Part shown: one piece after another, positions 1-5,213 of the stretch | Position numbering within the stretch: position 1 is the stretch's first letter | Layout: the number at the start of each line of letters is the position of its first letter | Assembly (NCBI GenBank): GCA_025356185.1 | Contig: JANXUN010000658.1 | Location: 1 to 5,685, forward strand | DNA: 5,685 bases | Direction: 5' to 3' | From: Gemmatimonadaceae bacterium | GTDB lineage: Bacteria > Gemmatimonadota > Gemmatimonadetes > Gemmatimonadales > Gemmatimonadaceae | Position numbers and translations under genes: made by a program | Notes under the pieces: generated by a model | Told to the model about the DNA's origin: nothing | Databases searched by the model: none | The model's input: the letters and a program-made list of their open reading frames with translations, nothing else

Positions 1-1
1 C

Positions 2-166
2 GTGCTGGGCGGCGGTATGTCAAATGTTGCCGGACTCGCTGACACCGTTCAAGCGCAACTCTCGCAATGGGTGTTTTCCGACACCGTACTCACCAAAGTG
101 GTGCGCAACGTGCATGGCGATTCGAGTGGTGTGCGCGGTGCAGCATGGCTGTGGCCTGTTGGATGA
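2..166 (+). CDS. mak: ROK-family sugar kinase (fructokinase type), C-terminal fragment
   Basis: This is the last 54 codons of a gene that starts before the window; the frame is open from base 2 to a TGA at 164-166. The peptide begins VLGGGMSNV and ends HGDSSGVRGAAWLWPVG. Both stretches match, from memory, the C-terminus of ROK-family fructokinases such as E. coli Mak: GGGMSN in the ATP-domain end of the fold, and HGDSSGVRGAAWLWP as a nearly invariant tail. Members phosphorylate a free hexose (fructose, sometimes mannose or glucose) with ATP in the cytoplasm. The ROK signature, zinc-binding motif and catalytic Asp lie upstream and cannot be checked, so substrate is inferred. The acyltransferase start follows after 8 bases, suggesting one transcript. 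The family call is secure; the exact sugar is not. Confidence 0.88.
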   Translation: MLGGGMSNVAGLADTVQAQLSQWVFSDTVLTKVVRNVHGDSSGVRGAAWLWPVG

Positions 167-174
167 GTTAGCAC

Positions 175-1656
175 GTGCCGCATTTAACGCCCTCATTGTG
201 GATCGCCCTCGCAGGAACAGTTGCGTTGGTGATCGGTGGTTCCGTGGCGGTTCTCTTCTTTATTCGCCGCGTGGGGAGCGACGTACTGAAACGCGCCGGG
301 CGTCGCACGCTCTTTCGTCATCGCGCGCGCGTCAATCGCTACACAATGACGCGCAAGTCGTTTGTGATTGCGCAGGTACTTGCTGACCCCGCGGTCGCGG
401 ACGCGGTGCACGCGCACGTCGCCGAACACAACGTCGAGGAACGGGCAACGTGGCAACAGGTCCACAAGTATCTCGACGAGATCGTGCCGTTTTTCAACGT
501 GCTGGCGTATTACCGGCTGGGATACAATATCAGTCGATTCGTACTGGGTCTGTTTTACAAGGTCACCGTCGAGTATGAACGCCCCGATCCATTTCGTGGC
601 GTGCCGCGGAATTCGATGGTGATCTATCTCATGAACCATCGATCCAATGCGGACTACGTGTTGGTCGCGTACGTGATGATGGGACAGGTGTCGATCTCGT
701 ACGCCGTTGGCGAATGGGCGCGTGCGTTTCCGCTCGAACACATTTTCAAAAGCTTTGGTTCGTACTTTATCCGCCGACGATATCGCGAGCCTTTGTATCA
801 CGCCGTGTTGCAGGCGTACGTGCAACTCATCACGCGCAACGCGGTGACACAGGGCATTTTCCCTGAAGGTGGACTGTCGCGCGACGGTGCGCTGCGGCCG
901 GCGAAGATTGGGTTGCTCGACTACGCCTTAGGTGTTGCGCGCGACGCCGAGTCGCGCGCAAAGATGTACATCGTACCCGTGGGGATTAACTACGATCGCG
1001 TGCTTGAAGATCGGTCGCTACTGCGCGAGCTCGAGGTGCAGGCGCAGCGGCCCGTCTCGGGAAAGTGGTCGCAGGTTGGCGACGTGATGCACTATCTGTT
1101 CTGGAATGCGACACGCATGCTGACCGGGCAGTGGCGTCGATACGGTCGCGCCGCAGTCACGATCGGCGCGCCAATTGCGATCGACACATGGCTCACGCAA
1201 CGAGAGTCTGAGGGCGTGGACGTGTTCGCGTTGTCTCGCGAACAGCGCTTGCCGCATGTGCAACAGTTTTGCGATTCGGTGCTCACACGAATCGGCGCGA
1301 TTATTCCCGTCACGCCGGTGCCGCTCGCGTGTGCCGCGCTGCAAAGTTTCGACGCCGACTTTGTATCGCATCACGCATTGCTCGAGCGCATGGAAGCGAT
1401 GCGCGACGTGCTGCAAGAGTTCAACGGCCGAGTGGTGCGTGCCGATCGCGACATCGCGGACACCTTCGATCGCGCGTACCGGATGCTGCGCATGCGCCGC
1501 ATGATCGCGCGGTCGGGCGAGAGTTACGTGGTTTTGCCCAAAGGGCGCGCGCTCATCAATTACTACGCGAATTCGATCGTGCATCTGCTGGGGCCGTTCG
1601 CGGAGGCCGTGCGGGAACGCGATCGGCTGCCTATTTCGGCGCACTTGCCGGGGTGA
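175..1656 (+). CDS. PlsB/GNPAT-type membrane-anchored glycerol-phosphate acyltransferase
   Basis: The 493-residue protein carries the four acyltransferase blocks of the PlsB/PlsC superfamily. Block I is NHRSNAD, with catalytic H155 and D160 in the HX4D arrangement. Block II is GSYFIRRR (195-202), block III FPEGGLSRDG (229-238), and block IV VPVGINYDRVLED (267-279). GSYFIRR and the spacing resemble PlsB and dihydroxyacetone-phosphate acyltransferases more than the shorter PlsC. A likely role is acyl transfer to sn-glycerol-3-phosphate or a similar phosphate ester at the inner face of the membrane. Residues 8-30 form one hydrophobic segment followed by RR, a probable anchor. At 493 residues it is shorter than PlsB (about 800) and longer than PlsC (about 250); the region after residue 340 is probably helical. 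The start is GTG 175: a TAG at 169-171 closes the frame just upstream, and GGATGAG at 161-167 is a modest ribosome site. TTG 196 would cut into the anchor. Acceptor and acyl donor are not determined. Confidence 0.87.
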   Translation: MPHLTPSLWIALAGTVALVIGGSVAVLFFIRRVGSDVLKRAGRRTLFRHRARVNRYTMTRKSFVIAQVLADPAVADAVHAHVAEHNVEERATWQQVHKYLDEIVPFFNVLAYYRLGYNISRFVLGLFYKVTVEYERPDPFRGVPRNSMVIYLMNHRSNADYVLVAYVMMGQVSISYAVGEWARAFPLEHIFKSFGSYFIRRRYREPLYHAVLQAYVQLITRNAVTQGIFPEGGLSRDGALRPAKIGLLDYALGVARDAESRAKMYIVPVGINYDRVLEDRSLLRELEVQAQRPVSGKWSQVGDVMHYLFWNATRMLTGQWRRYGRAAVTIGAPIAIDTWLTQRESEGVDVFALSREQRLPHVQQFCDSVLTRIGAIIPVTPVPLACAALQSFDADFVSHHALLERMEAMRDVLQEFNGRVVRADRDIADTFDRAYRMLRMRRMIARSGESYVVLPKGRALINYYANSIVHLLGPFAEAVRERDRLPISAHLPG

Positions 1657-1717
1657 GCGGGACGAGGCGGCGACTACCGAATTCGGCCGCGTATTAGTAG
1701 TCTCCCCTGTGTTGTGA

Positions 1718-1731
1718 CGCTGCGCGCAGCG
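1718..1731 (+). terminator. Possible terminator after the acyltransferase gene
   Basis: A perfect 14-base palindrome (CGCTGCGCGCAGCG) lies 61 bases after the acyltransferase stop. It can fold as a 5-bp stem with a CGCG loop. The bases that follow are T-rich but broken by purines (GCTTTAGGTTTTAGG), so it would be an imperfect intrinsic terminator at best. Its position between a protein gene and a tRNA gene supports a termination role. A protein-binding palindrome is the alternative. Confidence 0.4.
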
Positions 1732-1733
1732 GC

Positions 1734-1771
1734 TTTAGGTTTTAGGTCGTGAGTCTGGGTTTTGGGTTGTC
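1734..1771. repeat. G/T-rich dispersed intergenic repeat, copy 1
   Basis: This stretch begins TTTAGGTT (1734-1741) and ends GGGTTTTGGGTTGTC (1757-1771). The same 15-mer occurs on the opposite strand at 4335-4349, and TTTAGGTT recurs at 4273-4280 and inverted at 4365-4372. Both occurrences are non-coding and follow the end of a housekeeping gene. The shared words with a variable middle look like one family of short intergenic elements. No coding potential is visible. Confidence 0.6.
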
Positions 1772-1832
1772 GGTCGTCTCGAAGGCAGCGATCGCAACGC
1801 CGGGTGTTTCGAACGCAGTTGCAGGAAACAGT

Positions 1833-1904
1833 TGGCCTATCGTATAACGGTTATTACCCCGGCCTTTGAAGCCGGAGATCTTGGTTCGATTCCAAGTGGG
1901 CCTA
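1833..1904 (+). tRNA. tRNA-Gln, anticodon TTG
   Basis: A full cloverleaf of 72 bases can be drawn. The acceptor arms are 1833-1839 and 1897-1903. The D-stem is 1842-1844 with 1855-1857, with GG at 1849-1850 in the loop. The anticodon stem is CCGGC/GCCGG (1859-1863 and 1871-1875) around the loop CTTTGAA, giving anticodon TTG at 1866-1868, which reads CAA and, by wobble, CAG glutamine codons. The T-arm is CTTGG-TTCGATT-CCAAG (1880-1896). The discriminator is A1904. CCA is not encoded (TCG follows), so a CCA-adding enzyme is needed. Pair 1-72 comes out as T with T, leaving a six-pair acceptor helix with one G-U pair. The body, with GTATAACGGTTATTAC in the D-region, looks like tRNA-Glu/Gln of organisms that charge tRNA-Gln through Glu-tRNA amidation; that route is inference. 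Confidence 0.9.
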
Positions 1905-1906
1905 TC

Positions 1907-1948
1907 GCAGGGGTCGCAGCGCATGTGCCGGAGTTTGGCGACCCTTGC
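1907..1948 (+). terminator. Hairpin immediately 3' of the tRNA
   Basis: An 11-base arm at 1907-1917 pairs with 1938-1948 (ten Watson-Crick pairs and one G-U) across a 20-base loop. It starts only two bases after the tRNA discriminator. No T-run follows, so it is not a classical intrinsic terminator. It may protect or guide processing of the tRNA 3' trailer, cause Rho-assisted termination, or begin the leader of the downstream small gene. Confidence 0.4.
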
Positions 1949-2046
1949 AGTGCAGACAGCGCCGTGCATTATCAGTGTTACACGGGGATGCACGTGCCTT
2001 CTCAACGCGAGACCGCCGTCCATCACATTTGCGTATGAGGTGTAGA

Positions 2047-2229
2047 ATGAGCCACGAGCCAAAGCATGCACGTGAAGAGGAAAAAATGCAGGATCAGTCG
2101 GCCGACAGCTCCCAGGAAAAGACCGATCGCGCTAGCGCCCCGCTTACTGACGAAGCGCTAAATGATGCCGCCGGCGGCGGCAGCTATTGGGAAGGCGACA
2201 ACGACATCGATGCGGGCTCTGGCAGCTGA
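2047..2229 (+). CDS. Small peptide with double-glycine leader (candidate RiPP/bacteriocin precursor)
   Basis: The 60-residue product has a polar, charged N-terminus and then LTDEALNDAAGG (33-44), followed by the 16-residue tail GSYWEGDNDIDAGSGS. Counting back from G44, L33 (-12), T34 (-11), L38 (-7), A41 (-4), G43 (-2) and G44 (-1) fit the double-glycine leader pattern LSxxELxxIxGG; E is shifted to -9. Such leaders are cut after GG by C39-peptidase ABC transporters or related proteases. The tail is acidic (E, D, D, D), has one Tyr and one Trp, four Ser/Gly-rich end residues and no Cys. It could therefore suit a macrolactone/lactam (graspetide-like) or unmodified peptide, but not a disulfide or thioether one. 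ATG 2047 has GAGG at 2037-2040; ATG 2086, in frame, has a better-placed AAGAGG at 2075-2080 and would give 47 residues. A strong terminator follows at once. No exporter or maturase is in view. It is a real gene with good probability; its function is inferred. Confidence 0.68.
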   Translation: MSHEPKHAREEEKMQDQSADSSQEKTDRASAPLTDEALNDAAGGGSYWEGDNDIDAGSGS

Positions 2230-2241
2230 TCACCAAACGCC

Positions 2242-2282
2242 AAGACGCCGTGCGACCATTCCGTCGCACGGCGTCTTTTTTT
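2242..2282 (+). terminator. Strong intrinsic terminator of the small-peptide gene
   Basis: A perfect 14-bp stem, AGACGCCGTGCGAC at 2243-2256 with its complement at 2263-2276, encloses a 6-base loop. An A2242-T2277 pair can extend it. Seven T residues (2276-2282) close it on the plus strand. It starts 13 bases after the stop of the small gene and lies 21 bases beyond the stop of the converging minus-strand gene. On the minus strand the following bases (TTGGCGTTTGG) are only weakly T-rich, so it mainly serves the plus strand but may act in both directions. Confidence 0.93.
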
Positions 2283-2302
2283 GTGCCCTGCGAAATCGGT
2301 TG

Positions 2303-3088
2303 TTACTTGCGCGCGCCCCCAATGCGGCGCCCCATAATCAATTTTCCAATCAGGTGGTCGGTTGGCTTGGTGAGACCAAACCCCACGGCCGCGTTGAACT
2401 CCCAGTCGTCGCCGAAATCGAGATTGATGGCGGGAAAGATTTGCTGCTCGGTCTCTTTCAGCGGCGCAAATTTTCCCAACTGTCCAAACGCGCCGTAGTA
2501 CTCGAGCGCGAAGTTCACGCGCTTGGTGACGTCAACATTGACTTGCACGTTCGGGGCAAACTCAAAGCCTTCGGCGGCGCTGGGACCGCGAAGTGATTTG
2601 CCGATAACTGGATTGAGCGACCAATAAAATCGTCCGACTTTCTGATCGATGATCGGCCGAATCTCCCAGCTCCATGTGTCGGGGCCAAACTCGACCGTGT
2701 TATAGCCGATCTCCTGCGACAGGCTCAGACCGACGGGCAACTTGAACCGCTCGGGAATGGAAAAGCGCGGCCGCAAATGGTTGCCAACGTACTTGAAGCC
2801 TTCAGGGCTACGCTCGCTCATGAACAGATAGCTGCCCAACTCAAACCACTCGTTGAACCCGTGCGTGATTTCGATGGTCTGATGCATCGCGTGGTTGGTC
2901 GGCAGCACACCGCCGGAACCGATTTTAGACCCCTGCGCCGTGTAGTTCAGGTGCAACTCGTACATGGTCGCACCTGGGCGCACGAGATCAGCGCCGTAGA
3001 CCTGGATCTCGAAATTGGCTTGGGCTCGAGCGGCCGATGCTGACAAAAGGACGCCGAGGGCGACAGCGACGCGCGAAGCAGCTTTCAT
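2303..3088 (-). CDS. Exported beta-rich protein, probable outer-membrane beta-barrel
   Basis: The 261-residue product starts at ATG 3088-3086. It has a classical Sec signal peptide: MKAASRVAVALGVLLSASAARAQA, with K and R, a hydrophobic core and an ARA/AQA-type cleavage site near residue 22 or 24. The mature part is a series of short amphipathic segments with alternating aromatic/hydrophobic residues and turns, for example MYELHLNYT (42-50), WFELGSYLFM (81-90), FYWSLNPVIG (154-163), VNFALEYYGAFG (191-202) and WEFNAAVGFGLT (229-240). This is the pattern of an outer-membrane beta-barrel of roughly 10-12 strands. I do not recognise a named family or substrate. The frame stays open upstream to TTG 3148, which would add 20 residues before the signal peptide; the shorter start is preferred, though no clear ribosome site precedes it. 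It is divergent from prs and convergent with the small-peptide gene. The C-terminus GGARK lacks the usual terminal aromatic residue. Confidence 0.82.
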   Translation of the reverse strand: MKAASRVAVALGVLLSASAARAQANFEIQVYGADLVRPGATMYELHLNYTAQGSKIGSGGVLPTNHAMHQTIEITHGFNEWFELGSYLFMSERSPEGFKYVGNHLRPRFSIPERFKLPVGLSLSQEIGYNTVEFGPDTWSWEIRPIIDQKVGRFYWSLNPVIGKSLRGPSAAEGFEFAPNVQVNVDVTKRVNFALEYYGAFGQLGKFAPLKETEQQIFPAINLDFGDDWEFNAAVGFGLTKPTDHLIGKLIMGRRIGGARK

Positions 3089-3310
3089 GAGGCGTGAGGT
3101 GCGGGCGGAAGGGATTTTTGGCGAATCGCCTCTAAGATGATGCAACAACAGGCACTTTGCACCCCGTTGGGGTCATCGGGCACCCTGCCCACGCCCCCAT
3201 CTCTCGGCTATTTTAAAAGGCTGTATGGGACGGGGCCGCCGCGCCTGAAGAGGTACCGGCGACACCCCGCCCCAGTCTTGGTCTCACTTCGTTCTGTCGA
3301 GCGCTATTGC
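3089..3310. promoter_or_regulatory. Divergent intergenic region upstream of prs and the barrel gene
   Basis: This 222-base gap must hold promoters for both flanking genes. It contains two small hairpins, ACCCC-GTT-GGGGT (3161-3173) and GGGC-ACCCT-GCCC (3178-3190). The only AT-rich patch on the prs side is TATTTTAAAA (3209-3218), about 100 bases before the prs start, which is a possible -10 region without a convincing -35. No known riboswitch fold was recognised. The assignment as regulatory rests mainly on position. Confidence 0.4.
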
Positions 3311-4264
3311 ATGGACGTTCCGGCCACCAACACGCGCGGGTTCAAAATCCTCGCTGGCACCTCCAATCGGCCCTTGGCCGAAGAGGTGGCTAAGTCACTG
3401 GGTGCGGAACTGTGCAAAGTGAACTGTTCTCGCTTTGCAGACGGCGAAGTGTTTGTGCGCATCGACGAAAACATTCGCGGCGCTGACGTGTTTGTGATCC
3501 AGTCCACGAATCCGCCGGCCGAAAACATGCTGGAGCTGTTGTTGCTGATCGATGCGGCGCGACGCGCATCGGCGGCACGTGTGACCGCCGTGTTGCCGTA
3601 CTTCGGTTACGCGAGACAGGATCGGAAAGATCAGCCACGCGTAGCGATCGGTGCAAAGCTGGTGGCCAATATCATCGAAACCGCCGGCGCTGACCGCGTA
3701 CTCGGACTCGATTTGCACGCGCATCAGTTGCAGGGGTTTTTTGATGTGCCGGTCGATCACTTGTACGCGGCACCAGTGTTTACGAATTACTTCCGCAAAA
3801 AAGAGCTTAAAGACTTGTGCGTCGTCGCGCCTGATGTCGGTTCGGCGAAGATGGCGCGCGGGTTTGCAAAGCGATTAGACGCGACGTTTGCGATCATCGA
3901 CAAACGTCGACCGAAAGCAAACGTGGCCGAAGTGATGAACGTCGTCGGTGAAGTCGAAGGACGCGACTGCTTGATCCCCGATGACATGATCGACACCGCA
4001 GGAACGGTTTCCGAAGCAGCGCGCGCGCTCAAGAACTTGGGCGCGAACGACATCTATGTGTGCGCGACGCATGCGCTGTTTAGTGGACCGGCGGTAGAAC
4101 GGCTCACGTCGGCACCGATTACTGAAGTTGTTGTGACCGACACGGTCAGCCTGCCGCCCGATCGGCACTTTGGGACGCTCCGCGTGTTGTCGGTGGGAGA
4201 GTTGCTGGCGAAGGCGATACGGTTCACGCACGCGGATCAGTCGGTGAGTGTGCTCTTCGAATAA
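3311..4264 (+). CDS. prs: Ribose-phosphate pyrophosphokinase (PRPP synthetase)
   Basis: The 317-residue enzyme makes 5-phosphoribosyl-1-pyrophosphate from ribose-5-phosphate and ATP in the cytoplasm, feeding purine, pyrimidine, NAD, histidine and tryptophan synthesis. It matches class I PRPP synthetases over its whole length. Landmarks are RFADGEVFVRIDENIRG (41-57), QSTNPPAEN (64-72), the ATP-binding PYFGYARQDRK (96-106), DLHAHQLQGFFDVPVDHLYA (134-153) with metal/ATP-binding His, the flexible-loop KRRPKAN (198-204), and the PRPP/ribose-phosphate loop DDMIDTAGT (224-232). ATG 3311 gives the family's usual length and start (ILAGTSNRPLA). The frame remains open upstream to 3137 but that extension shows no family sequence. 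No good Shine-Dalgarno is present. Residue 223, before the loop aspartates, is Pro where Val is typical. The order prs-rplY-pth is common in bacteria. Confidence 0.98.
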   Translation: MDVPATNTRGFKILAGTSNRPLAEEVAKSLGAELCKVNCSRFADGEVFVRIDENIRGADVFVIQSTNPPAENMLELLLLIDAARRASAARVTAVLPYFGYARQDRKDQPRVAIGAKLVANIIETAGADRVLGLDLHAHQLQGFFDVPVDHLYAAPVFTNYFRKKELKDLCVVAPDVGSAKMARGFAKRLDATFAIIDKRRPKANVAEVMNVVGEVEGRDCLIPDDMIDTAGTVSEAARALKNLGANDIYVCATHALFSGPAVERLTSAPITEVVVTDTVSLPPDRHFGTLRVLSVGELLAKAIRFTHADQSVSVLFE

Positions 4265-4270
4265 CAACCG

Positions 4271-4374
4271 AATTTAGGTTTTGAGTTGTGGGTTTGAGTT
4301 CTGTGTCATCAACGATGCCGCCGCTGAACCAGTTGACAACCCAAAACCCGAACCCAAAACCCAGAACCTAAATT
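4271..4374. repeat. Imperfect inverted repeat made of G/T-rich repeat copies
   Basis: The arm 4271-4313 (starts AATTTAGGTT, ends TCAAC) matches the reverse complement of 4332-4374 at 34 of 43 positions without gaps, around an 18-base centre. The right arm carries the same 15-mer (inverted, 4335-4349) as the copy at 1757-1771. The element sits 6 bases after the prs stop, and five T residues (4373-4377) end it on the plus strand, so its transcript could fold into a long hairpin and terminate. It resembles a small palindromic, REP/MITE-like intergenic element. No flanking direct repeat is evident and no transposase is in view. Confidence 0.7.
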
Positions 4375-4376
4375 TT

Positions 4377-4389
4377 TGCAGGACCTGCA
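4377..4389. promoter_or_regulatory. Short perfect palindrome upstream of rplY
   Basis: TGCAGG-A-CCTGCA is a perfect 6-bp inverted repeat with one central base, located 77 bases before the rplY start and directly behind the long inverted repeat. It has the size of a dimeric repressor site. No regulator is suggested by the sequence, and a chance palindrome of this length is possible. Confidence 0.2.
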
Positions 4390-4466
4390 GTACCCGCAGT
4401 TGCACCTCCCGGCCGGGCCGGCGGACCTCCCGCTACTCCCGAACCACTCTTCTCAAGGATCTCACC

Positions 4467-5102
4467 ATGTCCACCGTGTCTCTCAACGCCTCCAGCCGCG
4501 CCGAAACCGGCAAAGGCGCCGCACGCAAAATTCGTCAGGGCGGCGGTATCCCCGCCGTGATTTACGGCCACGGCCGCGAGCCGCAGTCGCTCAGCACGAT
4601 CTCGCGCGAAACCGAAAGATTGCTCAAGAGCATCGCGACCAGCGCCACCGTCATCGAACTCAACATCGATGGCAAAGTTGTACGCACACTGATCCGCGAA
4701 ATTCAGCGGCATCCGTTCAAGCGTCACATCATGCACATCGACTTCCAGGAGTTGGTGGCCGGCGAAACCATTTCGGTGTACTGCCCCATCTCGTACATCG
4801 GCATTCCCGATGGCGTGCGTCATGAAGGCGGCATGCTCGACCAGATTCTGCATCAGCTGCACATCGAAGTCGATCCATCCAACATTCCGAATCACATCGA
4901 CATCGACGTCACGTCGCTCAAAGTCGGCAAGTCGATTCACGTTGGCGAACTCACGCTGCCCGCTGGTATTAAAGTGCTCGACGATGCCGAAACCACGGTG
5001 TGCTTGGTGCAAGCGCCCAAGGCCGCAGTCGAACCGGTGCCTGCCGATGGCGCAGCCGAACCCGAAGTCATTCGCAAGGTCAAAGCCGACGACGAGAAGT
5101 AA
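4467..5102 (+). CDS. rplY: 50S ribosomal protein L25, long form (general stress protein Ctc/TL5)
   Basis: The 211-residue protein binds 5S rRNA in the large ribosomal subunit. The N-terminal L25 barrel domain spans about 4-93, with the conserved RKIRQGGGIPAVIYGHG (20-36), the strand VVRTLIREIQRHPFKRHIMHIDFQEL (71-96) and basic residues that contact 5S rRNA. The C-terminal TL5 domain spans about 98-184 (ISVYCPISYIGIPDGVRHEGGMLDQ, then IDIDVTSLKVGKSIHVGEL). A loose, acidic Ala/Pro/Glu tail follows (185-211). This two-domain form is typical of bacteria with the Ctc/TL5 version rather than the 94-residue E. coli form. ATG 4467 has AAGGA at 4455-4459, seven bases upstream; the longer open frame back to 4281 covers the inverted repeat and is not coding. 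It lies between prs and pth, the usual arrangement, but 202 bases and the inverted repeat separate it from prs, so it may have its own promoter. Confidence 0.97.
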   Translation: MSTVSLNASSRAETGKGAARKIRQGGGIPAVIYGHGREPQSLSTISRETERLLKSIATSATVIELNIDGKVVRTLIREIQRHPFKRHIMHIDFQELVAGETISVYCPISYIGIPDGVRHEGGMLDQILHQLHIEVDPSNIPNHIDIDVTSLKVGKSIHVGELTLPAGIKVLDDAETTVCLVQAPKAAVEPVPADGAAEPEVIRKVKADDEK

Positions 5103-5140
5103 GCTCGCACTGTCGTCGTATCCGCTGGTTCACAGCGCAA

Positions 5141-5196
5141 CGGGGCGCGGAGTTCGTTCATCGTGGTCACTCCACGTTGGCGCATTCCGCGCCCCG
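5141..5196 (+). other. Nested hairpin between rplY and pth
   Basis: CGGGGCGCGGA at 5141-5151 pairs perfectly with 5186-5196, with a possible extra G-U pair inside. The loop contains a second hairpin, CGTGG (5162-5166) with CCACG (5172-5176). No T-run follows; the pth start is 17 bases downstream and has no Shine-Dalgarno. It may be a transcript-end or processing structure for rplY mRNA, or a translation-control leader for pth. Confidence 0.5.
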
Positions 5197-5213
5197 CTCG
5201 CGTCCCTCTCCGT

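Noticed and set aside
163..171. ATG at 163 as start of the acyltransferase gene
   Set aside because: It reads ATG AGT TAG, so the frame stops at once; GTG 175 is the first usable start.
193..825. Long minus-strand open frame opposite the acyltransferase gene
   Set aside because: It is antisense to a gene with clear family motifs, its product is rich in Arg/His and has no recognisable domain. The same holds for minus-strand frames at 1018-1644, 4368-5012 and 4937-5674.
1734..1771. CRISPR or tandem repeat
   Set aside because: There are no regularly spaced repeats or spacers; only single and inverted copies of a G/T-rich element are present.
1945..1972. Promoter for the small gene (TTGCAG, 16 bases, CATTAT)
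   Set aside because: Both boxes match the sigma-70 consensus weakly and the first overlaps the post-tRNA hairpin; it is not supportable without transcript data.
1963..1994. 7-bp inverted repeat CGTGCAT/ATGCACG upstream of the small gene
   Set aside because: The arms are short with an 18-base spacer, and a chance match is likely.
1945..2046. TTG-initiated extension of the small-peptide gene
   Set aside because: The added residues are Arg/Cys-rich, overlap the hairpin arm at 1938-1948 and lack a ribosome site, whereas ATG 2047 and 2086 have one.
3161..3173. Heat-shock CIRCE-like operator ahead of prs
   Set aside because: The arms are only five bases (ACCCC/GGGGT) with a three-base loop and do not match TTAGCACTC-N9-GAGTGCTAA.
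3137..3310. N-terminal extension of Prs
   Set aside because: It has no similarity to the family and runs through the intergenic hairpins; the family start fits ATG 3311.
4281..4466. N-terminal extension of L25
   Set aside because: It would translate the inverted repeat and a GC-rich leader, while ATG 4467 has a good AAGGA site and the correct L25 N-terminus.
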